DNA of 64,000 nucleotides, from NCBI GenBank assembly GCA_030041495.1, contig JASHNT010000091.1:186001-250000 (forward strand), written 5' to 3'. The position numbers were made by a program, and so were the translations under genes. Origin of the DNA: Bryobacteraceae bacterium (lineage in GTDB: Bacteria; Acidobacteriota; Terriglobia; Bryobacterales; Bryobacteraceae). The notes beneath the pieces were generated by a model. The model made no database searches. It had not been told where the DNA came from and was given only the letters and a program-made list of their open reading frames with translations. Positions 1 to 8,667 of this stretch are shown here, piece by piece (positions within the stretch are counted from its first letter, which is position 1; every line of letters begins with the position of its first letter).

Positions 1-298
1 GAACAGCCGCAATCCCAACGCGCGCAATTTCGCCGAACGCACGGCGGTCAACACTCCGTTGCAAGGAACGGCCGCGGATTTAATCAAGCTCGCCATGATC
101 CGCATCGACCAAAAGCTGGACAGCATGCAGGCGAGGATGCTCTTGCAAGTACACGATGAATTGGTGTTCGAGGCTCCGCTGGAGGAGGTAGGTGCGATTC
201 GCGCGATGGCAAAAAAAGAGATGGAGCAAGTGGCCAAGCTCGACGTGCCGCTGATTGTGGACGTGGGTGTCGGGGAGAATTGGCGCGATGCGAAATAG
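1..298 (+). CDS. polA: DNA polymerase I, C-terminal end (partial)
   Basis: The gene enters from outside the window; frame 2 is open from the first bases and stops at 296-298. About 98 residues are visible. They carry the end of the family A polymerase domain: an N-F-A-E-R-T motif, then the N-T-P-L-Q-G-T-A-A-D-L-I-K segment and the V-H-D-E-L-V-F-E motif of the catalytic palm (motif C), whose HDE holds a metal-binding aspartate. The family fills gaps and removes RNA primers in repair and lagging-strand replication. Any 5'-3' or 3'-5' nuclease domain is outside the window. The next gene starts 11 bases before this stop, so the two are probably co-transcribed. Confidence 0.95.
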   Translation, partial: NSRNPNARNFAERTAVNTPLQGTAADLIKLAMIRIDQKLDSMQARMLLQVHDELVFEAPLEEVGAIRAMAKKEMEQVAKLDVPLIVDVGVGENWRDAK

Positions 299-908
299 GG
301 GCCTCGCGGCCGGCTTGGTCGCACTCGGCATTGTCTTAGCGGGTGGTTGCTCGAAGCAGCAGGTCGAGCCGCCGGTTCCGGACGTGTTTCGCGTCAAATT
401 CGAAACCACGCAAGGCGATTTCACGGTGGAGGCGCACAAGGCTTGGGCTCCGGCCGGGGTGGACCGTTTCCACGAGCTGGTCTGGATCAGGTACTTCGAC
501 CAAGGCCGTTTTTTCCGCGTCCTGCCCGGCTTCATCGCGCAGTTCGGAGTGAACAAGGATTTCAACGTGCACGACAAGTGGCGGGAAAATTTCATCCCCG
601 ACGATCCGCGCAAGCAGGACAACAGCCGCGGGACTCTATCCTTCGCCAAGTCCGGCCCGGCGACGAGAGCCACCGAGATCTTCATCAATTTGGCGGACAA
701 TCCGATGCTGGATGAGCAGGGCTTTGTGCCGTTCGCCAAGATTGTCGCGGGAATGGACGTGCCGGACAAATTCTACTCCGGCTACGGCGAACTGGGGCCG
801 GAGGGCAAGGGTCCGGAGGCGGGAAGGGTCGAGGAAGAGGCCAACGAGTATTTGGTGCTGCGTTTCCCGAAGCTCGATTACATCAAAAGCGCCACGTTTG
901 TGCCATAG
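288..908 (+). CDS. Cyclophilin-type peptidyl-prolyl isomerase, predicted lipoprotein
   Basis: A 206-residue protein. I chose the ATG at 288 rather than upstream in-frame starts because it gives a clean lipoprotein signal: MRNRG, a hydrophobic stretch, then lipobox L-A-G-G-C with the cysteine near residue 21. The mature part is a cyclophilin domain: V-K-F-E-T-T-Q-G-D-F near its start, F-F-R-V-L-P-G-F-I-A-Q-F-G in the core, and G-T-L-S-F-A-K later. Such enzymes catalyse cis-trans isomerisation of X-Pro bonds and help fold exported proteins. The lipid anchor implies action in the periplasm. The canonical F-H-R-V substrate motif reads F-F-R-V here, so the usual His is replaced; activity may be reduced. 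Start overlaps the polA stop by 11 bases. Confidence 0.9.
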   Translation: MRNRGLAAGLVALGIVLAGGCSKQQVEPPVPDVFRVKFETTQGDFTVEAHKAWAPAGVDRFHELVWIRYFDQGRFFRVLPGFIAQFGVNKDFNVHDKWRENFIPDDPRKQDNSRGTLSFAKSGPATRATEIFINLADNPMLDEQGFVPFAKIVAGMDVPDKFYSGYGELGPEGKGPEAGRVEEEANEYLVLRFPKLDYIKSATFVP

Positions 909-929
909 ACAGTGCAGTGGCGTTTCCTA

Positions 930-958
930 TTGCTTTCCCAGCGGAGCCATGTTAGGCT
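930..958 (+). promoter_or_regulatory. Candidate sigma70-type promoter for padR-ADOP
   Basis: TTGCTT at 930-935 and TAGGCT at 953-958 are separated by 17 bases and sit 18 bases before the padR ATG. The -10 matches the consensus poorly (3 of 6), so this is a weak candidate. Confidence 0.3.
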
Positions 959-976
959 CTCTTGTGGGAAGCCAAT

Positions 977-1321
977 ATGAAAGACAAATCCGACGTCTGG
1001 CAGGGCACGTTGAGTCTGATGGTGTTGAAGACCCTCGACCTGCTGGGGCCGCAGCACGGCTACGGCATCGCGCGGCGGATTGAGCAGACCAGCGGAGAGC
1101 TGCTCTCGATCAATCACGGGACTCTGTATCCGGTGCTGCTGAAACTTGAACAGGAAGGTTCGATCGCGTCCGAGTGGGGCGTTTCCGACAACAATCGCAA
1201 AGCCAAGTTTTACCGCATCACACGATCCGGGAAGAAGGAGCTGGCCGCGGAAGAGCGCGAATGGCAACGCGCCACCGAAATCATCGCACGCTTTTCCAAG
1301 AGCGGGGACCAATCCATATGA
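977..1321 (+). CDS. PadR-family transcriptional regulator
   Basis: A 114-residue winged-helix protein. The ATG at 977 is preferred over the upstream TTG at 962 because MKDKSDVWQGTLSLMVLKTL is the typical family N-terminus. Further PadR marks are G-Y-G-I-A-R-R-I, the G-T-L-Y-P-V-L-L-K-L-E-Q-E-G recognition region and Y-R-I-T-R-S-G-K-K-E-L in the wing. PadR proteins are usually repressors. The stop codon overlaps the ATG of the following permease (ATGA, 1318-1321), so the two are translationally coupled. PadR-ADOP pairs of this kind are a recurring arrangement in Acidobacteriota; the regulator probably controls the permease in response to an unknown ligand. Confidence 0.93.
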   Translation: MKDKSDVWQGTLSLMVLKTLDLLGPQHGYGIARRIEQTSGELLSINHGTLYPVLLKLEQEGSIASEWGVSDNNRKAKFYRITRSGKKELAAEEREWQRATEIIARFSKSGDQSI

Positions 1322-3999
1322 AGACGCTACGCCGCACTTGGAAACGGCTGCTGGGCCTGACCGGGAAGCCGCGCCGCGAGCGCGAACTGGCGGATGAAAT
1401 CGCCTCCCATCTGGAGATGCTCATCGAGGAAAACATCCGGGCCGGCATGACGCCGGAGCAGGCAGAGCGCGCCGCTCGGCTCACCTTCGGGGGCATTGAA
1501 GCGGCCAAGGAAAGCTACCGGGATCAGCGCGGCTTACCCTTTATCGAGTCATCGCTCGCCGACCTACGCTACGCGTTGCGCAGCCTCCGCAAGAACAAGG
1601 GGTACGCGCTGACCGCCCTCCTGGTGCTGGCGCTGGGCATCGGCTCGACCACGGCCATTTTCTCCGTCGTCAACCAATTGCTGCTGAAGCCGCTGCCGAT
1701 CTCCGATCCGGACCGGCTGGTGGCGTTGGTGCAGGGTCCCGAAGGGAGCCGCAACATGACCGCGTCGCCGGCCCTGTTCGCGCACTGGCGCGCGCAGTCC
1801 AGCGTGCTCACGGACGTATCCGCTTTCGTCGCCGACGACACCGTGATGAATTATACCGGTGCTGAACTGGTGGAGCAGTGGCGCACCCAAAGGGCATCAG
1901 CTGACTTTTTCGGCTGCGTCGGATTTCACGTCTTGTATGGCCGTACGTTCACTCAGGATGAAGACCTGCCCAACGCTGCCCGAGTCGTGGTTCTTGACGA
2001 AGGCCTGTGGAGACGACGCTTCTCCAGCGATTCCTCCATCGTGGGCAAGACGGTCTCCTTGAACGGAACTCCGAATACCGTGGTGGGAGTTGTGGCGACT
2101 CCTCCTTTCGTGCGCGAGTTCGGCGCGCCTCCCGAGGTTTACGTCCCGATGCGCCTCGACCCGGCTAGCCAGGACCTCGGTAGTTACTTCGAAGTGATCG
2201 CGCGTGTGAAGCCACGTGTAACGTTCGCGCAAGCTAAGGCTCGCCTGCATGCCTCTGCGGACCAATACCGCGCTAAATACCCGGGCATTTTGGGCCCGCA
2301 GGACACCCTGAGCCTGATTCCGGTGGGCGAACTTGTAACGGGATATCTGCGGCCGGTGCTGGGCGTGTTGCTGGGCGCAGTCGGACTGGTGCTGTTGATC
2401 GCCTGCGCGAACGTAGCGAATCTGATGCTGGTACGTGGCGCGTCGCGGCGACGGGAGATCGGCATCCGCGCGGCCATTGGAGCAAGCCGTTCGCGCATCG
2501 TGAGGCAGCTCTTTTGCGAGAGCGCCCTGTTGGCGCTGGCCGGCGGCGGTTTGGGATTGTGGCTGGGCTACGGAGGGATTCGCGCTCTGCTTGCGGCCAG
2601 CGACGCCGGTTTCCCGCTGGTGGGCGACAGCGGCGAGGCGGTCCTGCTTGACTGGCGCGTGGCCGGTTTCGTGCTGCTGATCTCGCTCCTCGCGGCGGTG
2701 CTATTCGGATTATTTCCCGCACTGAGCAGTTCCCGAATAGAACTCAATACCTTCTTAAAAGACGGAGGCCAGGGTGCGGGTTGGCGCAAGAGCAGGGCGC
2801 GAGCGGCTCTGGTGGTGCTGGAAGTGAGCCTTTCGGTGGTTCTGCTGGTCGGCTCCGCGCTGCTGATCCGCAGCTTCGTGGCGTTATACCGCGTGAACCG
2901 CGGCTTCGAAACCAAAAACGTCATGACCATGCAGACGCTGATGGGCGGGCCGAAGTATGCGGCCTCGGCCGGGTTGGCGGATACGATTCGCATCGGACTC
3001 GATCGTCTGCGCGCGATTCCCGGAGTCGCGGCGGCAAGCGCCGGAGAACAGATTCCCCTGCAAGGAGTCAGCAGTCTGCCCTTCGATACCCCCGGAAATC
3101 CCCGGCCGGCTGAATCTCAGGGCGCCGGATGGGCCATCATTTCTCCTGGCTACTTCGATGTGTTCAAAATCCCGGTGAAGCGCGGCCGCGAGTTCAACGA
3201 CCGCGATATAGGCAGCGCTCCAGCAGTAGCAGTGATCAACGAGACGATGGCCAAGCTGTTCTGGAAAGGGCACGATCCGCTGGGAGACCGGATATCAATT
3301 GGCCGCGGAATCATGCAGGAGCTTAAAGACGAGCCCGTGCGGGAAATTGTCGGAATCGCCGGTGATGTTCGGGATGCGGGACTACAGAACACTCCCCGTC
3401 CGGTGATGTACGTTCCGCAGGCGCAAGTTCCGGATGCATTCGCCGCCAACTTCTTTCACGACGATTTCATGAAGTGGGTGGTGCGCACCCGGGACCAGCC
3501 GGGCAAACTCGCGCCCGTGATTCAGAAGCAGCTACAACAAGCCACCGGGTTGCCGGTCTCCGATTTCATGACCATGGACCAGGTGGTGGCCCAATCGCTC
3601 TCGGAGCAGAGGTTCAGCCTGCTGCTGATGACGGTGTTCGGAGGCGCGGCCCTGTTGCTGGCGGCAATGGGGCTTTACGGGCTGATGGCTTATACGGTGG
3701 AACAGCGCAGGCGCGAACTCGGTATTCGCCTCGCGCTCGGCGCTGATGCGCGCCGCGTGAGAAACATGGTGGTGCGCCAAGGCATGAGGATGGCGCTGGC
3801 CGGTGTTCTGATCGGGATCGCGGCTTCTTTTGCGTTGGCGCGCACTCTTGAAAGCCTTTTATTCGCCGTGAAGGCTCGCGATCCGCTGGTGTTCGTAGCT
3901 GTGCCTGTGCTCTTGGCCGCCGTTGCATTCTTCGCCGTGTGGTTCCCGGCAGTGCGTTCCAGCCGCGTGGACCCGGTGGAGGCTTTACGCTATGAATGA
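1318..3999 (+). CDS. ADOP-type ABC transporter permease (MacB/FtsX family)
   Basis: An 893-residue membrane protein. The ATG at 1318 is chosen because it overlaps the padR stop and matches the family start. Order of domains: a cytoplasmic N-terminal region of about 85 residues (E-L-A-D-E-I-A-S-H-L-E-M, typical of ADOP proteins), a first membrane span near residues 115-135, a MacB-like periplasmic domain, an FtsX block of three spans near 385-520, a second MacB-like periplasmic domain, and a second FtsX block near 780-890 ending V-D-P-V-E-A-L-R. The duplicated architecture is that of acidobacterial duplicated orphan permeases, which lack a neighbouring ATPase; none is found here. Substrate unknown. 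The stop overlaps the next gene's possible ATG (3996). Confidence 0.92.
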   Translation: MKTLRRTWKRLLGLTGKPRRERELADEIASHLEMLIEENIRAGMTPEQAERAARLTFGGIEAAKESYRDQRGLPFIESSLADLRYALRSLRKNKGYALTALLVLALGIGSTTAIFSVVNQLLLKPLPISDPDRLVALVQGPEGSRNMTASPALFAHWRAQSSVLTDVSAFVADDTVMNYTGAELVEQWRTQRASADFFGCVGFHVLYGRTFTQDEDLPNAARVVVLDEGLWRRRFSSDSSIVGKTVSLNGTPNTVVGVVATPPFVREFGAPPEVYVPMRLDPASQDLGSYFEVIARVKPRVTFAQAKARLHASADQYRAKYPGILGPQDTLSLIPVGELVTGYLRPVLGVLLGAVGLVLLIACANVANLMLVRGASRRREIGIRAAIGASRSRIVRQLFCESALLALAGGGLGLWLGYGGIRALLAASDAGFPLVGDSGEAVLLDWRVAGFVLLISLLAAVLFGLFPALSSSRIELNTFLKDGGQGAGWRKSRARAALVVLEVSLSVVLLVGSALLIRSFVALYRVNRGFETKNVMTMQTLMGGPKYAASAGLADTIRIGLDRLRAIPGVAAASAGEQIPLQGVSSLPFDTPGNPRPAESQGAGWAIISPGYFDVFKIPVKRGREFNDRDIGSAPAVAVINETMAKLFWKGHDPLGDRISIGRGIMQELKDEPVREIVGIAGDVRDAGLQNTPRPVMYVPQAQVPDAFAANFFHDDFMKWVVRTRDQPGKLAPVIQKQLQQATGLPVSDFMTMDQVVAQSLSEQRFSLLLMTVFGGAALLLAAMGLYGLMAYTVEQRRRELGIRLALGADARRVRNMVVRQGMRMALAGVLIGIAASFALARTLESLLFAVKARDPLVFVAVPVLLAAVAFFAVWFPAVRSSRVDPVEALRYE

Positions 4000-4769
4000 C
4001 CTGCGCTATGAATAGACAGCTTATCTGGCTGCTTTGGACTGGTGTCTGCGCGCAGGATGTTTCCGAACAGCAAGCCAAGCTCGCACACATCCGCGATGTG
4101 AATCTCGAACGCGCCGCCGCGCTGCCAAGCTTCGTCGCCGATGAGGTCGCGGTGCGCTACACCAGCCCGCACGTTGACCCTCCGCAGTGGAAGATTTTGG
4201 ATACTATCGAATCGGAAATCTCGGTCCATGGAACGGGCTTCGCGCGGCAGAATGTCCGGATAAACGGCAAGCCCTGGACCAAGCCGAACTTTCCGAATTT
4301 CACCTGGAGCGTCGACTTTGGCGGGGAATTGAAGCCTCTGTTCGATCCCGAGTGCAAGACAGAGATTGTGTTCGGCCGTAGCACCGAAGCGCTGGGCAGA
4401 CCGGCTCTGGCGTTTAAGTTCCGGGCGCCGGCCGATACCTGCTTTGGGGCCCTTAATATCAAGAACGGTTTCTTTTCACGGTTGAAGACATATCGTCCAC
4501 CGTGGACGGGACGGTTTGTGGTCGAAGACCCCGGAGGTGCGGTCGTCGAGTTCGAGGAAGAGGCCCACGAATTCCCCAAAGACTTCGGCACTGATCCTCT
4601 CACCGACACGATCCGATGGGACTACGTCAAGATCGGCGATGAGTCCCACCTGTTGCCGGTGTCCGAGGAAATTTACGGCGGCTTCGTGCACGCAGATCTG
4701 TGGCACGTGGTGGTGGAATACAAGAACCATCGCCACTTCGAGGCGTCGAGCAACGTGACGTTTCACTGA
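3996..4769 (+). CDS. Secreted protein of unknown function
   Basis: Up to 257 residues. Two starts are possible: ATG 3996, overlapping the permease stop as ATGA, and ATG 4008, which gives the tidier signal peptide MNRQLIWLLWTGVCA. The mature protein is soluble-looking and rich in beta-prone and aromatic segments (W-K-I-L-D-T-I-E-S-E, F-T-W-S-V-D-F-G-G-E-L). It has few cysteines and no motif that I recognise. The overlap with the permease gene suggests it belongs to the padR-ADOP operon and is exported to the periplasm. No function can be assigned. Confidence 0.8.
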   Translation: MTCAMNRQLIWLLWTGVCAQDVSEQQAKLAHIRDVNLERAAALPSFVADEVAVRYTSPHVDPPQWKILDTIESEISVHGTGFARQNVRINGKPWTKPNFPNFTWSVDFGGELKPLFDPECKTEIVFGRSTEALGRPALAFKFRAPADTCFGALNIKNGFFSRLKTYRPPWTGRFVVEDPGGAVVEFEEEAHEFPKDFGTDPLTDTIRWDYVKIGDESHLLPVSEEIYGGFVHADLWHVVVEYKNHRHFEASSNVTFH

Positions 4770-4817
4770 GCCCGCTGCCTAAGGGCCGCCTCCGGTTCCG
4801 CCGATCATCCGGTGGAG

Positions 4818-6509
4818 ATGCGTCTGCTCGAAATCGTTTTGATGAATCTCGGAGGGGTCTGGCAGGGCGTCCGGCAGGATTGGAATTTATTTGAGATCGC
4901 TCTCATCGCCGGCGGAGTCTGGGCCTGGAAGAAGGGTTGGCGTCCCCACGTGCCCTCCTTGCCGGCAATCCACAGGCCGTGGGTGTGGGCGGCGGGAATC
5001 GCTGTGGGCGTTGTAGCCCTGCGGCTGGCTCTGATCCCGGTGTTGCCAGTTCCAGTCCCGATTGTCACCGACGAATTCAGTCATCTCCTGTTGGCCGATA
5101 CGCTGGCGCATGGACGCCTAACCAATCCAACGCACCCTTTCTGGCCGCATTTTGAAAGCATTCATATCATTCAGCGGCCGCATTATGCGTCGAACTATTT
5201 CCCAGGCCACGCCGCGGTGCTGGCATTGGGGCAAGTGGTGCTGGGAAACCCGTGGGCTGGAGTATTAGGGGAATGCGCTGGTTTCCTGCTGCTGCTCTAC
5301 TGGGCTTTACGCGGTTGGATGCCGCCGCGTTGGGCCGTCTTTGGCACGCTCATCGCGGCCCTGCGATTCGCCATCGGCAGCTATTGGATCAATGCCTACC
5401 ATGGCGGCTTTCTCCCTGCCGCCGGCGGAGCTCTGGTGGCCGGCGCTTTCGCGCGATTGCGCAAACAGGACAGCGCGTGGCTTGCCGCCCTACTGGGGCT
5501 TGGGATGGCGATCCTGTGCACCACGCGCCCGTTTGAAGGAGTTCTCTACTGTCTGCCGTTTCTCGCCGTGCTGGCCTGGGAACGCCGGCAACGGATTCCG
5601 GCTGTGGTGAAAATTGCAGTGATCTCCTCGATCCCCGTGACCCTCGCGTTGGCCGCATTAGGAATCTATTTCAAGAGCGTCACCGGTAGTCCGTTTGTCA
5701 CCGCGTATCAGATCAGCCAGAAAACCTACGGATGGCCCATGGCGCTGGCATGGACTCCGCCGCCGCACGTGACTGAGCCGCATATCGAGTTTCAACGTTA
5801 CTACGAATACGAGGTTTCAGAGCACCAGAAGGTCGATGGTCCGCTCGACTTTATCGAATTCCTGACCTTCCGCGTTCAGGAATACTGGCGCTTCTTCATT
5901 GGACCTTTCCTCACGATTCCGCTCATCATGCTGGGAAGGGTTTGGAGGCGCCGGAGGATTTTGCTCGGCGGCGCGATGGGCGCACTGGCGGCGGTGATGC
6001 TGGAGGGCGCGGCCTCTCCGCATTATTTAGCGCCGGCCACCGCCATGATCGTCGCCGTGATCGTCGAGTGCTGCCGTTACCTTAGCCCCGCGCGGGCGCG
6101 CATCGTGCCGTTGCTCGCGGCCGGAATGGTTGTGGTGCTCGGTCTGCGAATCGGGGCCGCGAAATTAGGGCTGCCTTTCACACAGAGACTCAATTTTCAG
6201 TCCTGGTGCTGCCGCGTTACGGGCGACCTGGACAAATCCAGAATCACCGCGGAGTTGGAGCGCATCCCCGGACAACATCTCGTGTTTGTGCAAGCCAAGG
6301 ACGATCAGGCAGGTCTCTTCCAGTGGGTTTACAACAGTGCGGATATCGACCACCAAAGAATCGTGTGGGCGCGCGATCTGGGGCCTCAGCGCAATACAGC
6401 TTTAGCTGCGTACTTCGCCGGGCGTCGCGTTTGGGTGCTGAATCCGAATGTCACGCCTGCTGCGTTGTCACCTGTGGAGGGTGCGATGGTCGCGGGCGCA
6501 TCCCGATAA
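4818..6509 (+). CDS. Multi-span membrane protein, GT-C glycosyltransferase-like
   Basis: About 563 residues; ATG 4818 is preferred over GTG 4812. There are roughly ten to twelve hydrophobic spans. Near residue 90 the first large loop carries T-D-E-F-S-H-L-L-L-A-D-T-L-A-H-G-R-L, followed by P-H-Y-A-S-N-Y-F-P-G. An acidic motif in the first extracytoplasmic loop followed by a hydrophobic shell is the layout of GT-C enzymes (ArnT/PMT type), which move sugars from lipid-linked donors. The match is by topology and this motif only, so the assignment is tentative. It sits 48 bases after the previous gene and ends just before a strong hairpin. Confidence 0.75.
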   Translation: MRLLEIVLMNLGGVWQGVRQDWNLFEIALIAGGVWAWKKGWRPHVPSLPAIHRPWVWAAGIAVGVVALRLALIPVLPVPVPIVTDEFSHLLLADTLAHGRLTNPTHPFWPHFESIHIIQRPHYASNYFPGHAAVLALGQVVLGNPWAGVLGECAGFLLLLYWALRGWMPPRWAVFGTLIAALRFAIGSYWINAYHGGFLPAAGGALVAGAFARLRKQDSAWLAALLGLGMAILCTTRPFEGVLYCLPFLAVLAWERRQRIPAVVKIAVISSIPVTLALAALGIYFKSVTGSPFVTAYQISQKTYGWPMALAWTPPPHVTEPHIEFQRYYEYEVSEHQKVDGPLDFIEFLTFRVQEYWRFFIGPFLTIPLIMLGRVWRRRRILLGGAMGALAAVMLEGAASPHYLAPATAMIVAVIVECCRYLSPARARIVPLLAAGMVVVLGLRIGAAKLGLPFTQRLNFQSWCCRVTGDLDKSRITAELERIPGQHLVFVQAKDDQAGLFQWVYNSADIDHQRIVWARDLGPQRNTALAAYFAGRRVWVLNPNVTPAALSPVEGAMVAGASR

Positions 6510-6609
6510 GGTTCGGGAGTTCCGGACGTCTTAGGTGGCTCTTCTTGGCTGGAACTTTCTAACTGTAGTTCGGGAAAACCGGGGCAGGAAAATGAACGGA
6601 GGATTGCGA

Positions 6610-6641
6610 GGGCTGGGGAGCGGAAGCGGACTCTCCAGCCC
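6610..6641. terminator. Hairpin between convergent genes, candidate bidirectional terminator
   Basis: GGGCTGG at 6610-6616 pairs with CCAGCCC at 6635-6641; GAG/CTC extends the stem inward with one mismatch, leaving a 10-base loop. It lies between the plus-strand membrane protein and the minus-strand pilin. There is no clear T-run on either side, so it may be a stabilising hairpin instead of a classical terminator. Confidence 0.45.
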
Positions 6642-6666
6642 GCCTCCGCCTTTCCAGGTTAAAGGT

Positions 6667-6858
6667 TTAGCTACCCTGGGTAGCAGCGCTGGACATCACG
6701 GACGCGATCTTCGAGAAGATCGTGCTGATGCTGGAAGCAACGCCGGGCATGATGGCGCCGGCGGCAACGGCCACGAAACCGGCCATCAAGGCATACTCGA
6801 TGAGGTCCTGACCGCGCGTATCCTTCCAAATCTTGAGTCTCAAAACCAGGTTCTTCAT
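6667..6858 (-). CDS. Flp/Fap-type IVb prepilin
   Basis: A 63-residue protein; ATG 6858 is preceded by a GGAGA ribosome site. The N-terminus MKNLVLRLKIWKDTRG is followed by Q-D-L-I-E-Y, giving the Flp prepilin processing site (cleavage after G16, Glu at +5, then Tyr). One hydrophobic helix follows, which packs into the pilus core. Flp pilins are assembled by Tad machinery after cleavage by a TadV-type peptidase. No tad gene lies in the window, so this is an orphan pilin supplied to a system elsewhere, or a pseudopilin-like protein. Two back-to-back palindromes lie in its 5' leader (6888-6920). Confidence 0.9.
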   Translation of the reverse strand: MKNLVLRLKIWKDTRGQDLIEYALMAGFVAVAAGAIMPGVASSISTIFSKIASVMSSAATQGS

Positions 6859-6887
6859 TTGCTTCGTTTCTCCTCTTCCTACGGTGC

Positions 6888-6904
6888 GCGACAGTCTCTG
6901 TCGC
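6888..6904 (-). promoter_or_regulatory. Perfect palindrome in pilin leader
   Basis: GCGACAG-TCT-CTGTCGC, a perfect 7-base inverted repeat with a 3-base loop, 30 bases upstream of the pilin ATG. It could fold in the mRNA leader or be a protein site. Confidence 0.45.
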
Positions 6905-6920
6905 TGATACAAAAGTATCA
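6905..6920 (-). promoter_or_regulatory. Second perfect palindrome abutting the first
   Basis: TGATAC-AAAA-GTATCA, a perfect 6-base inverted repeat directly adjoining the palindrome at 6888-6904. The T/A-rich centre would suit an operator; as RNA it would be a weak stem. Confidence 0.45.
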
Positions 6921-7100
6921 TCGGCAGTTTTTTGAAAGAATCAGTGCTAAGACCTAATGAGCCTCGTTAAAAGTCTCAGCACCCCCGCCCCTGTGCGGTC
7001 CACTGGGCCTTAGGACTGTCCCCGTCCACGGAGTAAACCGCAACTAGCCGCAGTACTGGCGTCGCCCGTCTAGGATATTGATTCTATTCGGATCAACTCA

Positions 7101-7130
7101 TTGGGAGATGCCAGGGTGGTCTGGTACACT
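7101..7130 (+). promoter_or_regulatory. Candidate folD promoter, leaderless arrangement
   Basis: TTGGGA (7101-7106) and TACACT (7125-7130) with an 18-base spacer. The ATG follows only 8 bases after the -10, so transcription would begin at or next to the start codon. No ribosome site precedes the ATG. Confidence 0.4.
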
Positions 7131-7138
7131 CGGTCTGA

Positions 7139-8035
7139 ATGCCTCAAATACTGGAAGGAGTACCCGTTCGGACACAGATCCTGAACGGCCTGAAGCCTCG
7201 TGTGGCTCGCCTCAGCCGCCCGCCGGGCCTCGCGGTGATCCTGGTCGGTGACGACCCGGCCTCAGGGCAATATGTTCGCAATAAGATACGGGCCTGTGCC
7301 GAACTTGGCGTGCACAGCGAGAAGCTCACTCCGCCGGCCAGCACCACCACTGAGGAGCTGCTCAAGGCGATTGAGACCCTGAATCACCGGCCTGAGATCG
7401 ACGCGATCCTGGTGCAGATGCCTTTGCCGCCGCACATTGCCTCGAGGAAAGTGCTGGAAGCCGTTGCGCCGGATAAGGATGCGGATGGTTTTCATCCGGT
7501 GAATGTGGGCCATTTGGTGGCAGGGCGGCCCGCGCCTCGCGCCTGCACGCCGGCTGGAATCATCGAACTCTTGAAGTACTACCGGATTCCGATCGATGGC
7601 CGCAAGGCGGTGGTGGTTGGCCGCAGCGACATTGTCGGAAAGCCAATGGCGCTAATGCTGCTGGCGGAGAACGCGACCGTTACCATCTGCCATTCGCGCA
7701 CGGCGAATCTGGCCGAGGAGTGCCGCGCGGCGGATATTCTGATTGCAGCGATCGGCAAGCCTGCCCTGATCACAGCCGATTTTATCGCGCCCGGCGCCAC
7801 GGTCATCGACGTCGGTATCAGCCGCATCAGCGACGCCGCGGAAGCCGAGCGCCTCGGTAAGGCTGAGGATTTCGCGAAGAACGGAACCGCCTGGGTGGGC
7901 GACGTTCATCCGATCGGGGTCCGTCGCGTGGCGGCGGCCTATAGCCCCGTGCCGGGCGGAGTTGGACCCTTGACCATCGCTATGCTGATGACGAACACGG
8001 TCAATCTGGCTGAGCGGCACCTCGGAGTTTCCTAA
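7139..8035 (+). CDS. folD: Bifunctional methylene-THF dehydrogenase / methenyl-THF cyclohydrolase
   Basis: A 298-residue enzyme of the usual FolD length. Visible family motifs in order: G-Q-Y-V-R-N-K near residues 43-49 with the catalytic Tyr45 and Lys49, V-Q-M-P-L-P, the D-A-D-G-F-H-P-V-N-V-G folate loop, C-T-P-A-G, the V-V-G-R-S-D-I-V-G-K-P-M-A nucleotide site, and P-V-P-G-G-V-G-P-L-T near the end. It interconverts 5,10-methylene-, 5,10-methenyl- and 10-formyl-THF with NADP in the cytosol. It stands first in a plus-strand run with coaE and htrA. Formate-THF ligase, which feeds the same pathway, starts at 63808. Confidence 0.97.
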   Translation: MPQILEGVPVRTQILNGLKPRVARLSRPPGLAVILVGDDPASGQYVRNKIRACAELGVHSEKLTPPASTTTEELLKAIETLNHRPEIDAILVQMPLPPHIASRKVLEAVAPDKDADGFHPVNVGHLVAGRPAPRACTPAGIIELLKYYRIPIDGRKAVVVGRSDIVGKPMALMLLAENATVTICHSRTANLAEECRAADILIAAIGKPALITADFIAPGATVIDVGISRISDAAEAERLGKAEDFAKNGTAWVGDVHPIGVRRVAAAYSPVPGGVGPLTIAMLMTNTVNLAERHLGVS

Positions 8036-8046
8036 AGGCGCGCGGC

Positions 8047-8667
8047 ATGCTTCGGGTAGGGCTCACGGGCGGCCTGGCGAGCGGCAAAAGCTTCGTGGGC
8101 CGCGCCTTAGCTAACCTCGGCTGCCTGCTCATTCAAGCCGATGAGCTCGGGCGGCAAGTGCAAGAGCCCGGCGGAGAGGCCTACGACGGCATCGTCCGCG
8201 AATTCGGCCGTGAAATCCTGACCGCCGATGGCAGCATCGACCGGCGCAAGCTGGCCGGCATCGTATTTCATGACCCGGAGCGCTTGAAACGCTTGAACGC
8301 GCTGGTGCACCCCCCCGTACACGAGCGCCGCCGCAAGATTGAAGAGGACTTCGCGCGCTCCCATCCCGATGGCGTTGCCGTGACGGAAGCTGCCATACTG
8401 ATAGAGACAGGCAGTTATCGGGACTACGATCGCTTGATTGTCGCCACCTGCCGGCCGGATCAGCAGGTGGAGCGCGCTATGGCGCGGGACCATCTTACAC
8501 GCGAGGAGGTGCTCGATCGCATGCGGCGTCAAATGCCACTGGAAGAGAAGGTCCGCTACGCCGATTACGTGATTGACACCTCGGGACCCAAAGAAGACAC
8601 GCTCGCCCAGACCCGGGCCGTGTATGAATCGTTACTGAGTGCAAAGCCACGGAGCTTGAGCTTATGA
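8047..8667 (+). CDS. coaE: Dephospho-CoA kinase
   Basis: A 206-residue P-loop kinase. M-L-R-V-G-L-T-G-G-L-A-S-G-K-S at the N-terminus is the Walker A loop (T7-S15), followed by the family features D-E-L-G-R-Q-V near 32-38, L-N-A-L-V-H-P-P-V near 83-91 and E-A-A-I-L-I-E-T near 113. It phosphorylates the ribose 3' position of dephospho-CoA, the last step of coenzyme A synthesis. It starts 11 bases after folD, and its stop overlaps the htrA ATG (8664-8667), so the genes form one transcription unit. Confidence 0.96.
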   Translation: MLRVGLTGGLASGKSFVGRALANLGCLLIQADELGRQVQEPGGEAYDGIVREFGREILTADGSIDRRKLAGIVFHDPERLKRLNALVHPPVHERRRKIEEDFARSHPDGVAVTEAAILIETGSYRDYDRLIVATCRPDQQVERAMARDHLTREEVLDRMRRQMPLEEKVRYADYVIDTSGPKEDTLAQTRAVYESLLSAKPRSLSL

